Source of the DNA: an uncultured Bacilli bacterium | GTDB taxonomy: Bacteria; Bacillota_I; Bacilli_A; RF39; UBA660 | DNA length: 64,000 nt | NCBI GenBank assembly: GCA_944329375.1 | Contig: CALVIB010000003.1 | Coordinates: 20,883-84,882 of the forward strand | Direction of reading: 5' to 3' | In this document: positions 8,512 to 17,881 of the stretch, piece after piece | Layout of the letters: each line of letters starts with the position of its first letter | Numbering within the stretch: the stretch's first letter is position 1 | Program-made: the position numbers and the translations under genes | The notes under the pieces: generated by a model | The model's input: the letters and a program-made list of their open reading frames with translations, nothing else | What the model was told of the DNA's origin: nothing | Databases searched by the model: none

Positions 8512-9972
8512 ATGGAAAAAATCGAAAAAAACGCTAAAAAAGTATTAGAAAAAACTAAAAAATTATATGGAAACAGTCCAGATGTCAACACCAGAATAAT
8601 AAACATCAAAGGTACAAACGTTGGAATAATCTTCTTAGAATCATCTTCTCAAGCCAGTACCATCAGTGATTTTATAATCAAAGGAACATTATACTCTAGT
8701 TCAAATAATAACCTTTTCCAAAATATATTTGATAACTTAAAAAATAATCTTTTCAATAGCCAATTATTCACAATAAATGACTATAAACAGTTTCCCTACT
8801 TCTTATCAAGTGGTTTTACCATCATTGTAACCGATAACTCTGATGAAGCTATTGTCATGGAAACAAGAGCTAACTTAGATAGAGGTGTAACTGAATCGAC
8901 AAGCGAACCTATTTTAAGAGGCTCTAAAGATAGCTTTACTGAAAGTCATTCTAAAAACTTAGGGTTAATCAGAAAGAGAATAAAAGATTCAAACCTTTGG
9001 TTTGATGAAATAAAATTAGGTAGAAAAACCCAAACCAGAATATCCATTGCCTATATAAATGGTATAACCGACAAACAAAAATTAAACCAAATAAAAAATA
9101 GACTAAATAAAATAGACATAGATGGTATTTTAGATAGTGGTAACCTAAGAGATTATCTAATAGAAAATAAATCCATTTTCCCACAAATCCATAGTACTGA
9201 AAGACCTGATGTTGTATCACAAGCTTTATTAGAAGGAAAAATAGTTATCTTTGTTGAAAACTGTCCATTTACCCTTATCTTACCAACCGTTTTTATCGAC
9301 TACCTCCACACCTCAGAAGATGAATATCAAAAATCATCAAATATCACTTTCACAAGAGTCTTAAGAATAATAGCCTTAATCATAACTGTATTTACCCCAG
9401 CTATTTATATTGCTATAACCACATATGACCAAAATACCATCCCAGATAAATTATTAATCTCCTTAGCTATTCAAAGAGAAGGAGTCCCCTTCCCAACATC
9501 ATTTGAAATCATATTACTAACAGCCATATTTGAAATACTAAGAGAAAGTGATATCAGAAGTCCCAATAGCATGTCAGCAGCCATGAGTATAGTTGGTGCC
9601 TTAGTCCTAGGACAAGCTGCGGTTGATGCAGGTATTGTCTCTCCAATAACCGTTATTGTTGTTGCCTTCACATCCATTTGTAGCCTAATATTTACCGATA
9701 TTGACTTTATGAATGGCATTAGAACATGGAGATTTATATTCATATTAGCTGCAAGTTTACTAGGAATAATCGGAATCCTATCGTTTACAATAATTTGGTT
9801 AATAAAACTAGCTTCCCTAGAAAATCTTCAAACAAGTTTCTTATCTCCATTTGCTCCATTCAATAAAAAAGCTCAAAATGATGCCATATATAGAGCCCCA
9901 GAAACCAAACAAATAGAAAGACCGAATTATATAAGTAACTTAAATCCCCATAGACAAAGGAGGAGCCAATGA
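8512..9972 (+). CDS. gerA: Spore germination protein GerA family (receptor A subunit)
   Basis: 486 residues, the usual length of GerA/GerKA/SpoVAF proteins. A soluble N-terminal part of about 270 residues is followed by membrane helices. Diagnostic pieces include LPTVFIDYLHTSEDEY, REGVPFPTSFE and LVLGQAAVDAGIVSP. It is the A subunit of a nutrient germinant receptor in the spore inner membrane. It overlaps the next gene by four bases (ATGA type), as typical for ger operons. The symbol denotes the family; the germinant is unknown. Confidence 0.93.
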   Translation: MEKIEKNAKKVLEKTKKLYGNSPDVNTRIINIKGTNVGIIFLESSSQASTISDFIIKGTLYSSSNNNLFQNIFDNLKNNLFNSQLFTINDYKQFPYFLSSGFTIIVTDNSDEAIVMETRANLDRGVTESTSEPILRGSKDSFTESHSKNLGLIRKRIKDSNLWFDEIKLGRKTQTRISIAYINGITDKQKLNQIKNRLNKIDIDGILDSGNLRDYLIENKSIFPQIHSTERPDVVSQALLEGKIVIFVENCPFTLILPTVFIDYLHTSEDEYQKSSNITFTRVLRIIALIITVFTPAIYIAITTYDQNTIPDKLLISLAIQREGVPFPTSFEIILLTAIFEILRESDIRSPNSMSAAMSIVGALVLGQAAVDAGIVSPITVIVVAFTSICSLIFTDIDFMNGIRTWRFIFILAASLLGIIGILSFTIIWLIKLASLENLQTSFLSPFAPFNKKAQNDAIYRAPETKQIERPNYISNLNPHRQRRSQ

Positions 9973-11144
9973 AAAAATATATCTTATTAATTATATTTAT
10001 AACCTTAAGTCTAACAGGATGTGCGGGTTATAAAGAATTAAATGAATTATCAATAGTTACTGCCGTAGGTTTTGATAAAAAAGATGATAACTATGAACTA
10101 AGTTTTTTGATTGCTAATTCACCTAAAGAAGGCACCTCATCCAAAGAAGGAGAAGCTAAAACAACTGTCTATGTAGGTAAAGGAAAAACAATTGCTGAAG
10201 CATCAAAAGAAGTAGAACAAATTATCCCTAAACAAATATATTTAGGCCATATCAACGTAGTCATAATATCCGAAGATATAAGTAAAGAAGGATTTTTAAA
10301 TATAGCTGACTGGCTTTTAAGAAATCCTGAAACAAGAAAAAAATTCTACCTTCTGCAAGCTAAAGATACCAGTGCGAAAAACATCTTAAAAATAGTATCT
10401 CCTTTAGAATCATTTCCATCTCAAAGCATTGCTACCTTAATAGAATCAAACGCCGAATCAAAATCAATTGCTACATCAGTTACTTATAGTAACTTTATAA
10501 GTCAAATCTTAGAAAAAGGTTACGACCCAGTCTTACCATCTGTAAGTATTAAAGGAAATGTAAAAAAAGGTAGTAATGAAAAAAACTTAGAAACAACCGA
10601 GCCAGAATCATACTTAGTTTTAGGTCCCCTAGCTATCTTTAAACAAGATAAACTTAAAGGATTTTCCACTGAAAAAGAAAGTAGTATGATTAATATTATA
10701 AAAAATGATGCCAAAGAAATAAATTATAATGTTAAATACCAAAATGAAGATATAAGTATCGAATCTAGTAAACTAAAATCAAAAATAGAAATTAAAGATG
10801 AAAAAAACGTTACCATTAAAATATCAGGCTTAGGCGATATCTATCACATAAATAATAAAATAGATATTCAAAATTATAAAGAAATAAATAAAATAGAAAA
10901 AGCTTGGAGTAAACAGTTAAAAAATGATTTATTAAAAGTAATAAAAAAAATTCAAACTGAATATAAAGCTGACATCTTCGGCTTTGGCAATCAAATATAT
11001 AAAAATAATCCTAAAAAATGGGAAAAACTAGAAAAAAATTGGAATAACCAATACTTTCCACACCTAAATATCAAAATAGAAACCAGCCTAAAAATAAATC
11101 AAACAGGTTCTTTAGTTAAAACCATAAAGGAGGATAAATCATGA
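9969..11144 (+). CDS. gerC: Spore germination lipoprotein, Ger(x)C family
   Basis: 391 residues. The signal peptide ends in the lipobox LTGCAG, and the mature part opens with YKELNELSIVTAVGFD, the hallmark start of Ger(x)C proteins. It is the lipid-anchored C subunit of the germinant receptor on the spore inner membrane. Length matches the family. AGGAGG lies upstream of the ATG inside the end of the A gene. Here the order is A-C-B; in many Bacilli it is A-B-C. Confidence 0.93.
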   Translation: MKKYILLIIFITLSLTGCAGYKELNELSIVTAVGFDKKDDNYELSFLIANSPKEGTSSKEGEAKTTVYVGKGKTIAEASKEVEQIIPKQIYLGHINVVIISEDISKEGFLNIADWLLRNPETRKKFYLLQAKDTSAKNILKIVSPLESFPSQSIATLIESNAESKSIATSVTYSNFISQILEKGYDPVLPSVSIKGNVKKGSNEKNLETTEPESYLVLGPLAIFKQDKLKGFSTEKESSMINIIKNDAKEINYNVKYQNEDISIESSKLKSKIEIKDEKNVTIKISGLGDIYHINNKIDIQNYKEINKIEKAWSKQLKNDLLKVIKKIQTEYKADIFGFGNQIYKNNPKKWEKLEKNWNNQYFPHLNIKIETSLKINQTGSLVKTIKEDKS

Positions 11145-12211
11145 AAAAAATAAGTTCCTTAGAATATAATACCTTAATATGGTTTTTAACTAGAGCCACA
11201 TTCATTGAAATAACCGCTGAACTCCTTTTAAATAAAGCTCATCAAGATTCCTGGATAAGCATACTTTTAGGAATTATCATAGGTATCATACCATTTACTC
11301 TATACACTTATTTAAAAAATAAATATCCAGATAAAAACATTTTAACAGTAAATAAAGAAATGGGAAAATTAGGCACCTTTTTAAATATTATCCTAATTGC
11401 AGGAACTTTTATCTTTGCACTTTGTAGTCTTTGGATAGTAACAAACTTCATAGATTCCCAGTATCTTTATAAAACTCCAAAATTTATGATAATAATTATC
11501 ATCATCTTACCAGTAATTTATGCCATAACCAAAGATTTTCACATATTTAGTAAAGTAAGTCTCATCATGTTTTTTACCTCCTTATTCTTTATTATCATAA
11601 TATTAACTGGTTTAGTAGGAAACGTAAATATAGATAATATAAAACCTATTTTAAATAATAGTCCAAATAATATTTTATATGGTACGTTTTGCTTTATTGG
11701 ATTCAATATCCTTCCACTATTCCTTTTAAATCTCATTCCAAAAGAAAAAATAAATAATTATAAAATTAGAAATAGTTTCATATTTTATCTAATAAGTGCC
11801 CTGTCCCTTTTAAATGTCATGTTTCTAACCATCAGTATCTTTGGTATTCATCTATCCGAATTATATAACTATCCAAGCTTTCATTTATTAAAAAGGGTTA
11901 GTGTCTTAGATATAATTGATAGAGTTGAAAGTATTTTATCATTAGAATGGTTTCTAGCCTTATTTGTTCAAATAATGATTACCTTATATTTTATAAAAGA
12001 AGCCATAAAAATAACCTTTAAACCAAAAGAAAAAACAAACAACATTATAATTACCATTGTTTGTCTAATATTAGCTACCTTAAGTTATATTATCTTTCAA
12101 ACAAAAGGCACCGAAATAGCTTATTTCAAAAACATATTAATATACTTGCTTTACTTTGTATATTTTATAATTCCACTAATAATTTTTATAAAAAGTTTAA
12201 AAAAGACCTAA
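11141..12211 (+). CDS. gerB: Spore germination permease, GerB family
   Basis: 356 residues with about ten membrane helices, an amino acid/polyamine transporter-like fold (PF03845 type). It is the B subunit of the germinant receptor, where nutrient is thought to be sensed. It overlaps the C gene by an ATGA. Its last 15 bases overlap the end of the convergent minus-strand gene, so no separate terminator is visible between them. Confidence 0.9.
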   Translation: MKKISSLEYNTLIWFLTRATFIEITAELLLNKAHQDSWISILLGIIIGIIPFTLYTYLKNKYPDKNILTVNKEMGKLGTFLNIILIAGTFIFALCSLWIVTNFIDSQYLYKTPKFMIIIIIILPVIYAITKDFHIFSKVSLIMFFTSLFFIIIILTGLVGNVNIDNIKPILNNSPNNILYGTFCFIGFNILPLFLLNLIPKEKINNYKIRNSFIFYLISALSLLNVMFLTISIFGIHLSELYNYPSFHLLKRVSVLDIIDRVESILSLEWFLALFVQIMITLYFIKEAIKITFKPKEKTNNIIITIVCLILATLSYIIFQTKGTEIAYFKNILIYLLYFVYFIIPLIIFIKSLKKT

Positions 12212-12994
12212 CTTTTGAACTACTAAAATACCAATAACCGCAATAATTCCTAAAATTAAAATAGTTACAAAAATAGTTTTAAAAACAGAGCCTTTCTTAA
12301 CTTCATCCTCATCATAATTTACAAAATCCTTTTTCTTTAATTTCAAATTAGATGTAAAGAACGAATTATCCATAGTTTGTTCTTTTTTATCATAACCTGA
12401 TTGTTTTTTATTTTCCTCAATCAAATCTTTTATATTATTTAAATTTCCAACTTTAGTATCCTCATCATTAGCTTGCAAATCACTAAACATATCAGCAGCT
12501 AAAGATGCATCATCCATTTTATTAAGCATATTAGTATTAGAAATTGTTTTAATCATATCATCTAAATCTTCATCATAATAATCTTTTCTATTAACATTTC
12601 TCTTTAACTCAATATTTTTAAGTACATCATAACTAGTCTTACTAAGAACTCTTTCTTTATCATCAGGTTCTTTCTTTTCCCTAGCCTTAGATAGAACATC
12701 CATTATATCATAAGTTCTATTTTCATCTTCTTTATATTTTTTAGTAACCTTAGGTAACTCTACAATCTGCTTATTCTCATCAGTTAATCTTCTATATCTT
12801 CTTTCGGCTTGATATTTTTCCCTAGTTTCCAACATTTTCTTAACCTTTGTAATATCTATCTCATTAGTATTATCAATATTTGCAATACCTTCAATATTAC
12901 TATATTTACCATAAGAATAAATACTATTATAAAGCCTAGTATTTCTCTTAGTTCTTGTTTTACCTTGATTTTCAGTCTTATAGTACCTTTCCAT
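12197..12994 (-). CDS. Tail-anchored protein of unknown function
   Basis: About 265 residues: a long, highly charged and probably disordered cytoplasmic part and one C-terminal membrane helix (last 25 residues, FVTILILGIIAVIGILVVQ). No family recognised. The ATG at 12994 has GGTGG eight bases upstream; in-frame GTGs at 13015 and 13006 are alternatives. Neighbours are the germination operon (convergent) and a frameshifted gene upstream. Its function cannot be read from the sequence. Confidence 0.6.
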   Translation of the reverse strand: MERYYKTENQGKTRTKRNTRLYNSIYSYGKYSNIEGIANIDNTNEIDITKVKKMLETREKYQAERRYRRLTDENKQIVELPKVTKKYKEDENRTYDIMDVLSKAREKKEPDDKERVLSKTSYDVLKNIELKRNVNRKDYYDEDLDDMIKTISNTNMLNKMDDASLAADMFSDLQANDEDTKVGNLNNIKDLIEENKKQSGYDKKEQTMDNSFFTSNLKLKKKDFVNYDEDEVKKGSVFKTIFVTILILGIIAVIGILVVQKLGLF

Positions 12995-13091
12995 TCTCGA
13001 TGCCACCCATACCACCTCTTATTATTAATAATATCATATTTTGTCATATTTTAAAAGGCGTGAATAATCTTTTTAATAATTTTCAACATAA

Positions 13092-13120
13092 AAAAACATT
13101 GAAGCCTAATCAATGTTTTT
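13092..13120 (-). terminator. Intrinsic terminator of the frameshifted zinc-ribbon gene
   Basis: On the minus strand AAAAACATTGA / TCAATGTTTTT with a short loop, followed by Ts. It overlaps the stop codon at 13110-13112. Confidence 0.75.
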
Positions 13121-13585
13121 CATTAAATATTTTGACAAACGTTTTTCCTTTTTCGATAGTTAAAGAACTATCATCTAAACAATCTTGAGAAAATTTTTCC
13201 CATTTTTCACTCAATCCATTAATTGATGTATCATATATAATTCGATCAACTGGAAATTTTCTAGCATAATCGGTTTTCTCTTTACCACATGCCACACAAC
13301 GACATGTAAAATAAAGTCTACCTTCCCAACTATCATAATCTTCGTTAAGCAAAATCCAAACTGGATGCTCACAATTTTCTTGCTCACTATACACAATATC
13401 TTGATTTAAATTGATTATTCTTGCATTCGTTTCACGAAGTAAACTACTTACCGCTACATATTCCTGAATCCTTGGGTCTTCTAATAATTCTTCTTGTATA
13501 TGCTCTAACTCTTTTTCCCTTCCTTTAAACTAGCTAACAACTCCTTATTCTTTCTGATTTCTTCATCAGTCATCAACACACACAT
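13110..13585 (-). pseudogene. Frameshifted gene for a small zinc-ribbon-like protein
   Basis: Two frames join into one plausible protein of about 158 residues. The first, from 13585, begins MCVLMTDEEIRKNKELL and meets a stop just after a run of five As (minus strand, 13516-13512). One more A would continue into KELEHIQEELLEDPRIQ and then the long second frame with CEHPVW and CRCVACGK, a likely zinc-binding pair of Cys motifs. The cause may be a real mutation, an assembly error in the A run, or -1 slippage at that run. The protein family is not recognised. GGAGG lies just upstream of 13585, so the exact start codon is uncertain. Confidence 0.6.
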
Positions 13586-13634
13586 ACCTCCAACCACATT
13601 ATACCACGGATAAACTATTTTTATGTCATTTTCC

Positions 13635-13663
13635 TTGCTTTTTTTAAAATAATTATCTATAAT
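13635..13663 (+). promoter_or_regulatory. Sigma-A promoter of the ferredoxin gene
   Basis: TTGCTT (13635-13640), 17-base spacer, TATAAT (13658-13663). Confidence 0.65.
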
Positions 13664-13681
13664 TTTTATGGAGGTATAAAA

Positions 13682-13870
13682 ATGACAAAAGTAAAAATAG
13701 ACAAAGATAAATGCATTGGTTGTGGTGCATGCACTGCCACATGTCCAGAAGTATTTGACTTTGATGATGATGGATTAGCTAAAGTCATTAAAGATGAAGT
13801 AACTGATGACGTAAAAATGGCTGCTGAAGGTTGTCCAACAGAAGCCATTGAAATTGAAGAAAACAATTAA
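13682..13870 (+). CDS. 4Fe-4S ferredoxin
   Basis: 62 residues. CIGCGACTATCPE holds the C-x2-C-x2-C ligands for one cubane cluster, with the fourth ligand in EGCPTEAI near residue 50. This matches the small monocluster ferredoxins of Firmicutes, which carry low-potential electrons. GGAGG precedes the ATG, and the gene has its own promoter and terminator, so it is monocistronic. Confidence 0.95.
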   Translation: MTKVKIDKDKCIGCGACTATCPEVFDFDDDGLAKVIKDEVTDDVKMAAEGCPTEAIEIEENN

Positions 13871-13883
13871 AGTTTTCTTTTTT
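13859..13883 (+). terminator. Intrinsic terminator of the ferredoxin gene
   Basis: GAAAAC / GTTTTC stem (13859-13864, 13872-13877) followed by six Ts. It overlaps the stop codon. Confidence 0.65.
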
Positions 13884-13888
13884 ATTAA

Positions 13889-14605
13889 CTATTTTTTAGC
13901 TATCGCATACAATGTTTTAACTTCTTTTATATTTAAATGTCTATATTCTCCAGACTTAAGTCCATCTAATGTAAGTCCCGCAAATTTTTCTCTTTTAAGT
14001 TTAGAAACATGATATCCAATCGCTTCAAACATTTTTTTAACCTGATGATTTCTTCCTTCATAAATCGTAAGTTCTATTAATGAACTTTTTTTCTTTTTAT
14101 CTATTTTCTTAATCTTAACCCTAGCCTTACCAGTTTTCTTACCATCTATAATAATCCCTTTTTCCAAAGACTTAACTAAACTCGGAATAACAATATCATC
14201 TATTTTAGCTACATAAACCTTTTCGACTTCATGAGATGGATGAATTAATAAATTAGTAAGTTCTCCATCATTAGTAAGTAATAAAAGTCCACTAGTATCA
14301 TAATCTAATCTACCAACAGGATATAATCTATTTTCACTTTCCACAATATCGACAACTGTTTTACGCCCTTTATCATCATGCGCACTTGACACTACTCCAC
14401 GTGGTTTGTAAAGTAACACATATTCTTTAGGCTCTAATTTTAAAGTAACACCATTAATAATAATGGTATCGCTATAACTAGCTTTACTTCCTAAAGAAGT
14501 TACAATATCTCCATTTACCTTTACTTTACCACTTAAAATTAACTCTTCAGCTTTTCTTCTAGAGCAGTATCCACTATTCGCAATAATTTTTTGTAATCTC
14601 TCCAT
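13889..14605 (-). CDS. rluB: 23S rRNA pseudouridine synthase RluB family
   Basis: About 238 residues. An N-terminal S4 RNA-binding domain (MERLQKIIANSGYCSRRKAE) precedes the synthase domain with GRLDYDTSGLLLLTNDGEL, which carries the catalytic Asp, and GRNHQVKKMFEAIG. It converts a uridine of 23S rRNA to pseudouridine. The ATG at 14605 has AGGTGA upstream; a GTG at 14614 is less likely. It is last in a dacB-spmA-spmB-rluB run, the same order as in Bacillus subtilis. Confidence 0.92.
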   Translation of the reverse strand: MERLQKIIANSGYCSRRKAEELILSGKVKVNGDIVTSLGSKASYSDTIIINGVTLKLEPKEYVLLYKPRGVVSSAHDDKGRKTVVDIVESENRLYPVGRLDYDTSGLLLLTNDGELTNLLIHPSHEVEKVYVAKIDDIVIPSLVKSLEKGIIIDGKKTGKARVKIKKIDKKKKSSLIELTIYEGRNHQVKKMFEAIGYHVSKLKREKFAGLTLDGLKSGEYRHLNIKEVKTLYAIAKK

Positions 14606-14639
14606 ACAAATCACCTATAAAAATTATACATAATAAAAA

Positions 14640-15158
14640 TTAAAAAAACAAGGGAATCAAAATCAAAGCCATTATAACCATGAATAAATCAGTAAGTAAT
14701 CCCGCCCACAAAGCATATTTAATTTTCTTAATCCCAACAGTTCCAAAATATAAAGTAATCACATATAAAGTTGTATCACTAGAGCCTTGAATAACCGAAG
14801 CTAAAACACTAATAAAACTATCAGGACCATAAACTTTATACATATCATTAAGTAAAGCCAAGCCAAAACTTCCAGAAAGTGGCCGCATAATGGCAATCGG
14901 TAAAACTTCCAGAGGAATATTTATAAATACCAAAATAGGTTTTAAAAAATCAAAAAAATAATCAATAACCCCACTTTTTAAAAATATATTTACCCCAAAT
15001 ATCATTGCTAGTAAAGAAAAAAACATCGAACTAACCATTGGAAGCCCTTCTTTAGCTCCACTTACAAAACTATCATAGACATTTACTTTCTTATAAGCCC
15101 CATATATAATAACCACCAAAACCAAAATAGGAATAAACAAACTAGAAATCATCTTCAT
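14640..15158 (-). CDS. spmB: Spore maturation protein B
   Basis: 172 residues, four to five membrane helices of the nucleoside recognition/Gate fold seen in SpmB. Typical segments are MRPLSGSFGLALLNDMY and VIQGSSDTTLYVITLYFG. SpmA and SpmB together are needed for full dehydration of the spore core in Bacillus. It overlaps spmA by four bases and lies just before rluB. Confidence 0.92.
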   Translation of the reverse strand: MKMISSLFIPILVLVVIIYGAYKKVNVYDSFVSGAKEGLPMVSSMFFSLLAMIFGVNIFLKSGVIDYFFDFLKPILVFINIPLEVLPIAIMRPLSGSFGLALLNDMYKVYGPDSFISVLASVIQGSSDTTLYVITLYFGTVGIKKIKYALWAGLLTDLFMVIMALILIPLFF

Positions 15159-15736
15159 TTATAGTACCTCCTACTCCATAGCCTATCTATAATTAGTCCA
15201 AACACTAAAGAAATAAAACTAACAATCAAACAAGGAATTACTATAAAAGAAGGGTCTTTACTATCATAAAGTATCCTAAGTGAAATAATAGTAGTTGGAA
15301 TAATACATAAACCACAAGTATTAATAATTAAAAAAGTAATCATACTTCTGCTTGCTTCTTCCTTATTCTTATTTAAAGATTGTAATGATTTCATTGCTTT
15401 AAGTCCAAAAGGCGTAGCTGCATTACCAAGTCCAAACATATTTGCAATTATATTAGAAGAAATATACCCCAAAGACTCATGACCTTTAGGAATTTCTGGA
15501 AAAATTTTGTGTAAAAGAGGATAAATTAATTTAGAAACCTTATCTAATAATCCAGATTCTTTAGCAATATTCATAATTCCAAGCCACAAAGATACCAAAG
15601 GAAATATCTGCATTACAAGTTCTAAAGTCGCTTTACCAGAAGAAAGTATTTGAGTGTTTAATAAATCAGCTTTACCAGTCAATATCAAACATAAAGAACC
15701 AGTAACAATTAAACCAATCCATAACTTATTAATCAT
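15155..15736 (-). CDS. spmA: Spore maturation protein A
   Basis: 193 residues, multi-helix membrane protein. LGNAATPFGLKAM and NTCGLCIIPTTIISLR are characteristic of SpmA. It is the partner of SpmB and overlaps both dacB and spmB by four bases, so the three are translated together. The pairing fits a sporulating organism. Confidence 0.92.
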   Translation of the reverse strand: MINKLWIGLIVTGSLCLILTGKADLLNTQILSSGKATLELVMQIFPLVSLWLGIMNIAKESGLLDKVSKLIYPLLHKIFPEIPKGHESLGYISSNIIANMFGLGNAATPFGLKAMKSLQSLNKNKEEASRSMITFLIINTCGLCIIPTTIISLRILYDSKDPSFIVIPCLIVSFISLVFGLIIDRLWSRRYYK

Positions 15737-16800
15737 TTAAACCAGCTTAATATTCTATCCCAAAAACTTCTCTTCTCTTTACCTTTTTTAACATAAATAT
15801 CCTCCTCATGCACCACTTTATCACCCAAATAAACCTTAACTAAACCAACCTTATCATTAGATTTATATTTTCTTTTTTTACTAATTTCATACTTCAATTT
15901 CAAAATATTTTTTTCACTTTCCCTAAGTAAATACTTAAAATCATTTTTCAAATAAAGTGTATCTTTTTCATAATAATCTTCTAAAGGAATTATAATCTCT
16001 CCTTTATTTAAAATCCGATAAGATTTATACTCCTTAAAAGCTTCTTCATATAAATTTTTATGGTCATCCCAGTCATCCCCATCATTAATAGTAACCACTG
16101 TCAAATTTACATTATCCTTACTCGCACTTGTCACTAAAGTTCTCTTAGCTATTTTTGTAAACCCCGTTTTACCACCAGTAATATACTTATAAGTAGATAA
16201 AAGTTTATTCTTATTATGCCACTTATAAACATTTTTATCAGTCTTAACTGTATAATCCTTAGTTCCTGTAATTTCTCTAAACACTTTATTTTTCATCGCA
16301 TAACTCATAAGAAGTGCCATATCATAAGCTGAAGAAAAATTTCCCTTTTCTTCATCCAAACCACTAGGATTATTAAAAGTAGTATTTTTCATACCCAAAT
16401 CCTTAGCTTTATCATTCATCATTTTAACAAACTTATCAGTATCGCCAGCCACTGCAACCGAAATAGCTATCGCCGCATCATTACCACTTCTAAGCATCAA
16501 CCCATAAAGTAAATCTTTTAATTTAATTCTCTCTCCAATCTGTATATAAATACCAGAGCCATATGCTTTTAAAATCTCATTACCAATAACAACCTCTTTA
16601 TCAATATCACTATTTTCAATCGCAACAATTGCTGTCATAATTTTAGAAATAGAAGCTACACTTTGAACATAATGAACATCTTTACCATAAATAACTCTTA
16701 AAGAATCCATATCCATTAAAATAGCTGACCTCGCACTAGTAGAATAACCAAAAACTTTAAAAGGTAAAAATAAAATTAATAAAAAAATTAATTTTTTCAC
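15733..16800 (-). CDS. dacB: D-alanyl-D-alanine carboxypeptidase (sporulation type, DacB/DacF-like)
   Basis: About 355 residues with a signal peptide (first 18-20 residues). The penicillin-binding motifs are S50-I-S-K53, SGN in RSGNDAA and KTG in GGKTGFTK. A C-terminal beta domain and an amphipathic end (FWDRILSWF) fit a membrane-bound low-molecular-weight PBP that trims D-Ala from peptidoglycan. Linkage to spmA/spmB copies the B. subtilis dacB operon, which acts on spore cortex. The GTG at 16800 with AGGTGA upstream is the likely start. Confidence 0.9.
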   Translation of the reverse strand: MKKLIFLLILFLPFKVFGYSTSARSAILMDMDSLRVIYGKDVHYVQSVASISKIMTAIVAIENSDIDKEVVIGNEILKAYGSGIYIQIGERIKLKDLLYGLMLRSGNDAAIAISVAVAGDTDKFVKMMNDKAKDLGMKNTTFNNPSGLDEEKGNFSSAYDMALLMSYAMKNKVFREITGTKDYTVKTDKNVYKWHNKNKLLSTYKYITGGKTGFTKIAKRTLVTSASKDNVNLTVVTINDGDDWDDHKNLYEEAFKEYKSYRILNKGEIIIPLEDYYEKDTLYLKNDFKYLLRESEKNILKLKYEISKKRKYKSNDKVGLVKVYLGDKVVHEEDIYVKKGKEKRSFWDRILSWFK

Positions 16801-16825
16801 TTTTATCACCTAAAAAATTATATAC

Positions 16826-16848
16826 AAAAAAATGGACAAATATGTCCA
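16826..16848 (-). terminator. Intrinsic terminator
   Basis: On the minus strand TGGACA / TGTCCA with a four-base loop, followed by seven Ts. It ends the small gene at 16850 just before dacB, so dacB should have its own promoter. Confidence 0.75.
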
Positions 16849-16849
16849 C

Positions 16850-17071
16850 TTACTCACTCATCTTATTTAACAAATCGAATGTTTTTATTTCTTTTTTCTT
16901 TAAATGTGGTAAATCAACCAGTAAAGAATTAATAGCCATCTTTATATCCGCTTTCATTTTATCTAAATCTTGTCCATTCAAATCATCCACACTATTAATA
17001 TCACACACCTCTAATAATTCCTTACCATACATATCAGTAAAATTATCAATATTTCTTACCCAAATAATCAT
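16850..17071 (-). CDS. Small hypothetical protein
   Basis: 73 residues, no signal peptide or membrane helix, acidic and soluble in composition. No family recognised. The ribosome site is weak, but a terminator directly follows the stop codon and another terminator precedes the gene, which supports a separate small transcription unit. An opposing frame over the same bases reads as hydrophobic noise. Confidence 0.5.
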   Translation of the reverse strand: MIIWVRNIDNFTDMYGKELLEVCDINSVDDLNGQDLDKMKADIKMAINSLLVDLPHLKKKEIKTFDLLNKMSE

Positions 17072-17113
17072 ATAAATATTTCTATAAAAGGTATGACTTT
17101 CATATTGTAGTAC

Positions 17114-17140
17114 AAAAAAGAAAACTTTTAAAAAGTTCTC
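17114..17140 (-). terminator. Intrinsic terminator of the lipoprotein gene
   Basis: On the minus strand GAGAACTTT / AAAGTTTTC followed by a T run. Confidence 0.7.
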
Positions 17141-17850
17141 TAATTATTATCTGATTTATCATCAGTATTATCAGTCATATCATCAGCAGTATCTTTTATA
17201 CCATCTGAAATATCATCAATAGCATCACCAATTACTCCATCTTTATCATCAGTTTTTCCATCATCAGTAGTTGTATCATTAATATCATTAGTATTATCTG
17301 GAGTAATAGTATTTACATCATTAACACCATAAAGTCCACTAAGTTTTCTTAAATCATCATCAGATAAATCATCTATTTTCCACTCTTCATTTTCCTTAGT
17401 CAAATGAAAAGTAATAGTATAAGTTTCTGTATCAGTTACTTCTTTTAATCTATCTAATCTATATCTAGCAAAAGTATTATTATCGTCAAACACATCAGCA
17501 TTATTTAAACGATAATCATTAGCTTCATTTACAGCATCAGCATAACTTCTTACAGTAACTTCAGCATCCACCGTAGCTACATCACCATCAATAGTTTCAT
17601 CCTTTATCTCATACTGCATATCACGGTAATGTGTTTTCATAAAATCATTATAATCAGACCTCTCCTCATCAGTTAAAGTCATATCATTAGTAAGAACTTC
17701 ATCCAAATCACTAACTACATCATCATCATTAGTCTGATATTTATTCAAATATTCTTCAACTTTCTTTGTTGGAGTATTACCCATATTAGCCGTGCAACTA
17801 CATCCAGTAAGTAAAACTATTGCCAAAAACGCATATAATACTTTTTTCAT
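17140..17850 (-). CDS. Lipoprotein of unknown function
   Basis: About 236 residues. The signal peptide ends with LLTGCSC, a clear lipobox. Residues of about 25-165 could form an NTF2-like or cystatin-like small domain (a run of short strands such as YEIKDETIDGDVATVDAEV). The last 60 residues are low-complexity Asp/Thr/Asn-rich, probably disordered. The ATG at 17850 has GAGGAGG upstream. It is followed by a terminator. The domain fold is a guess. Confidence 0.75.
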   Translation of the reverse strand: MKKVLYAFLAIVLLTGCSCTANMGNTPTKKVEEYLNKYQTNDDDVVSDLDEVLTNDMTLTDEERSDYNDFMKTHYRDMQYEIKDETIDGDVATVDAEVTVRSYADAVNEANDYRLNNADVFDDNNTFARYRLDRLKEVTDTETYTITFHLTKENEEWKIDDLSDDDLRKLSGLYGVNDVNTITPDNTNDINDTTTDDGKTDDKDGVIGDAIDDISDGIKDTADDMTDNTDDKSDNN

Positions 17851-17881
17851 AACTTCCCTCCTCAATATATATTGTGGAAAA

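Noticed and set aside
13666..13866. Minus-strand frame opposite the ferredoxin
   Set aside because: The ferredoxin on the plus strand has all cluster Cys, a promoter, a ribosome site and a terminator.
16842..17075. Plus-strand frame overlapping the small hypothetical gene
   Set aside because: It reads as a hydrophobic and Ser-rich shadow, has no ribosome site, and the minus-strand frame is followed by a proper terminator.
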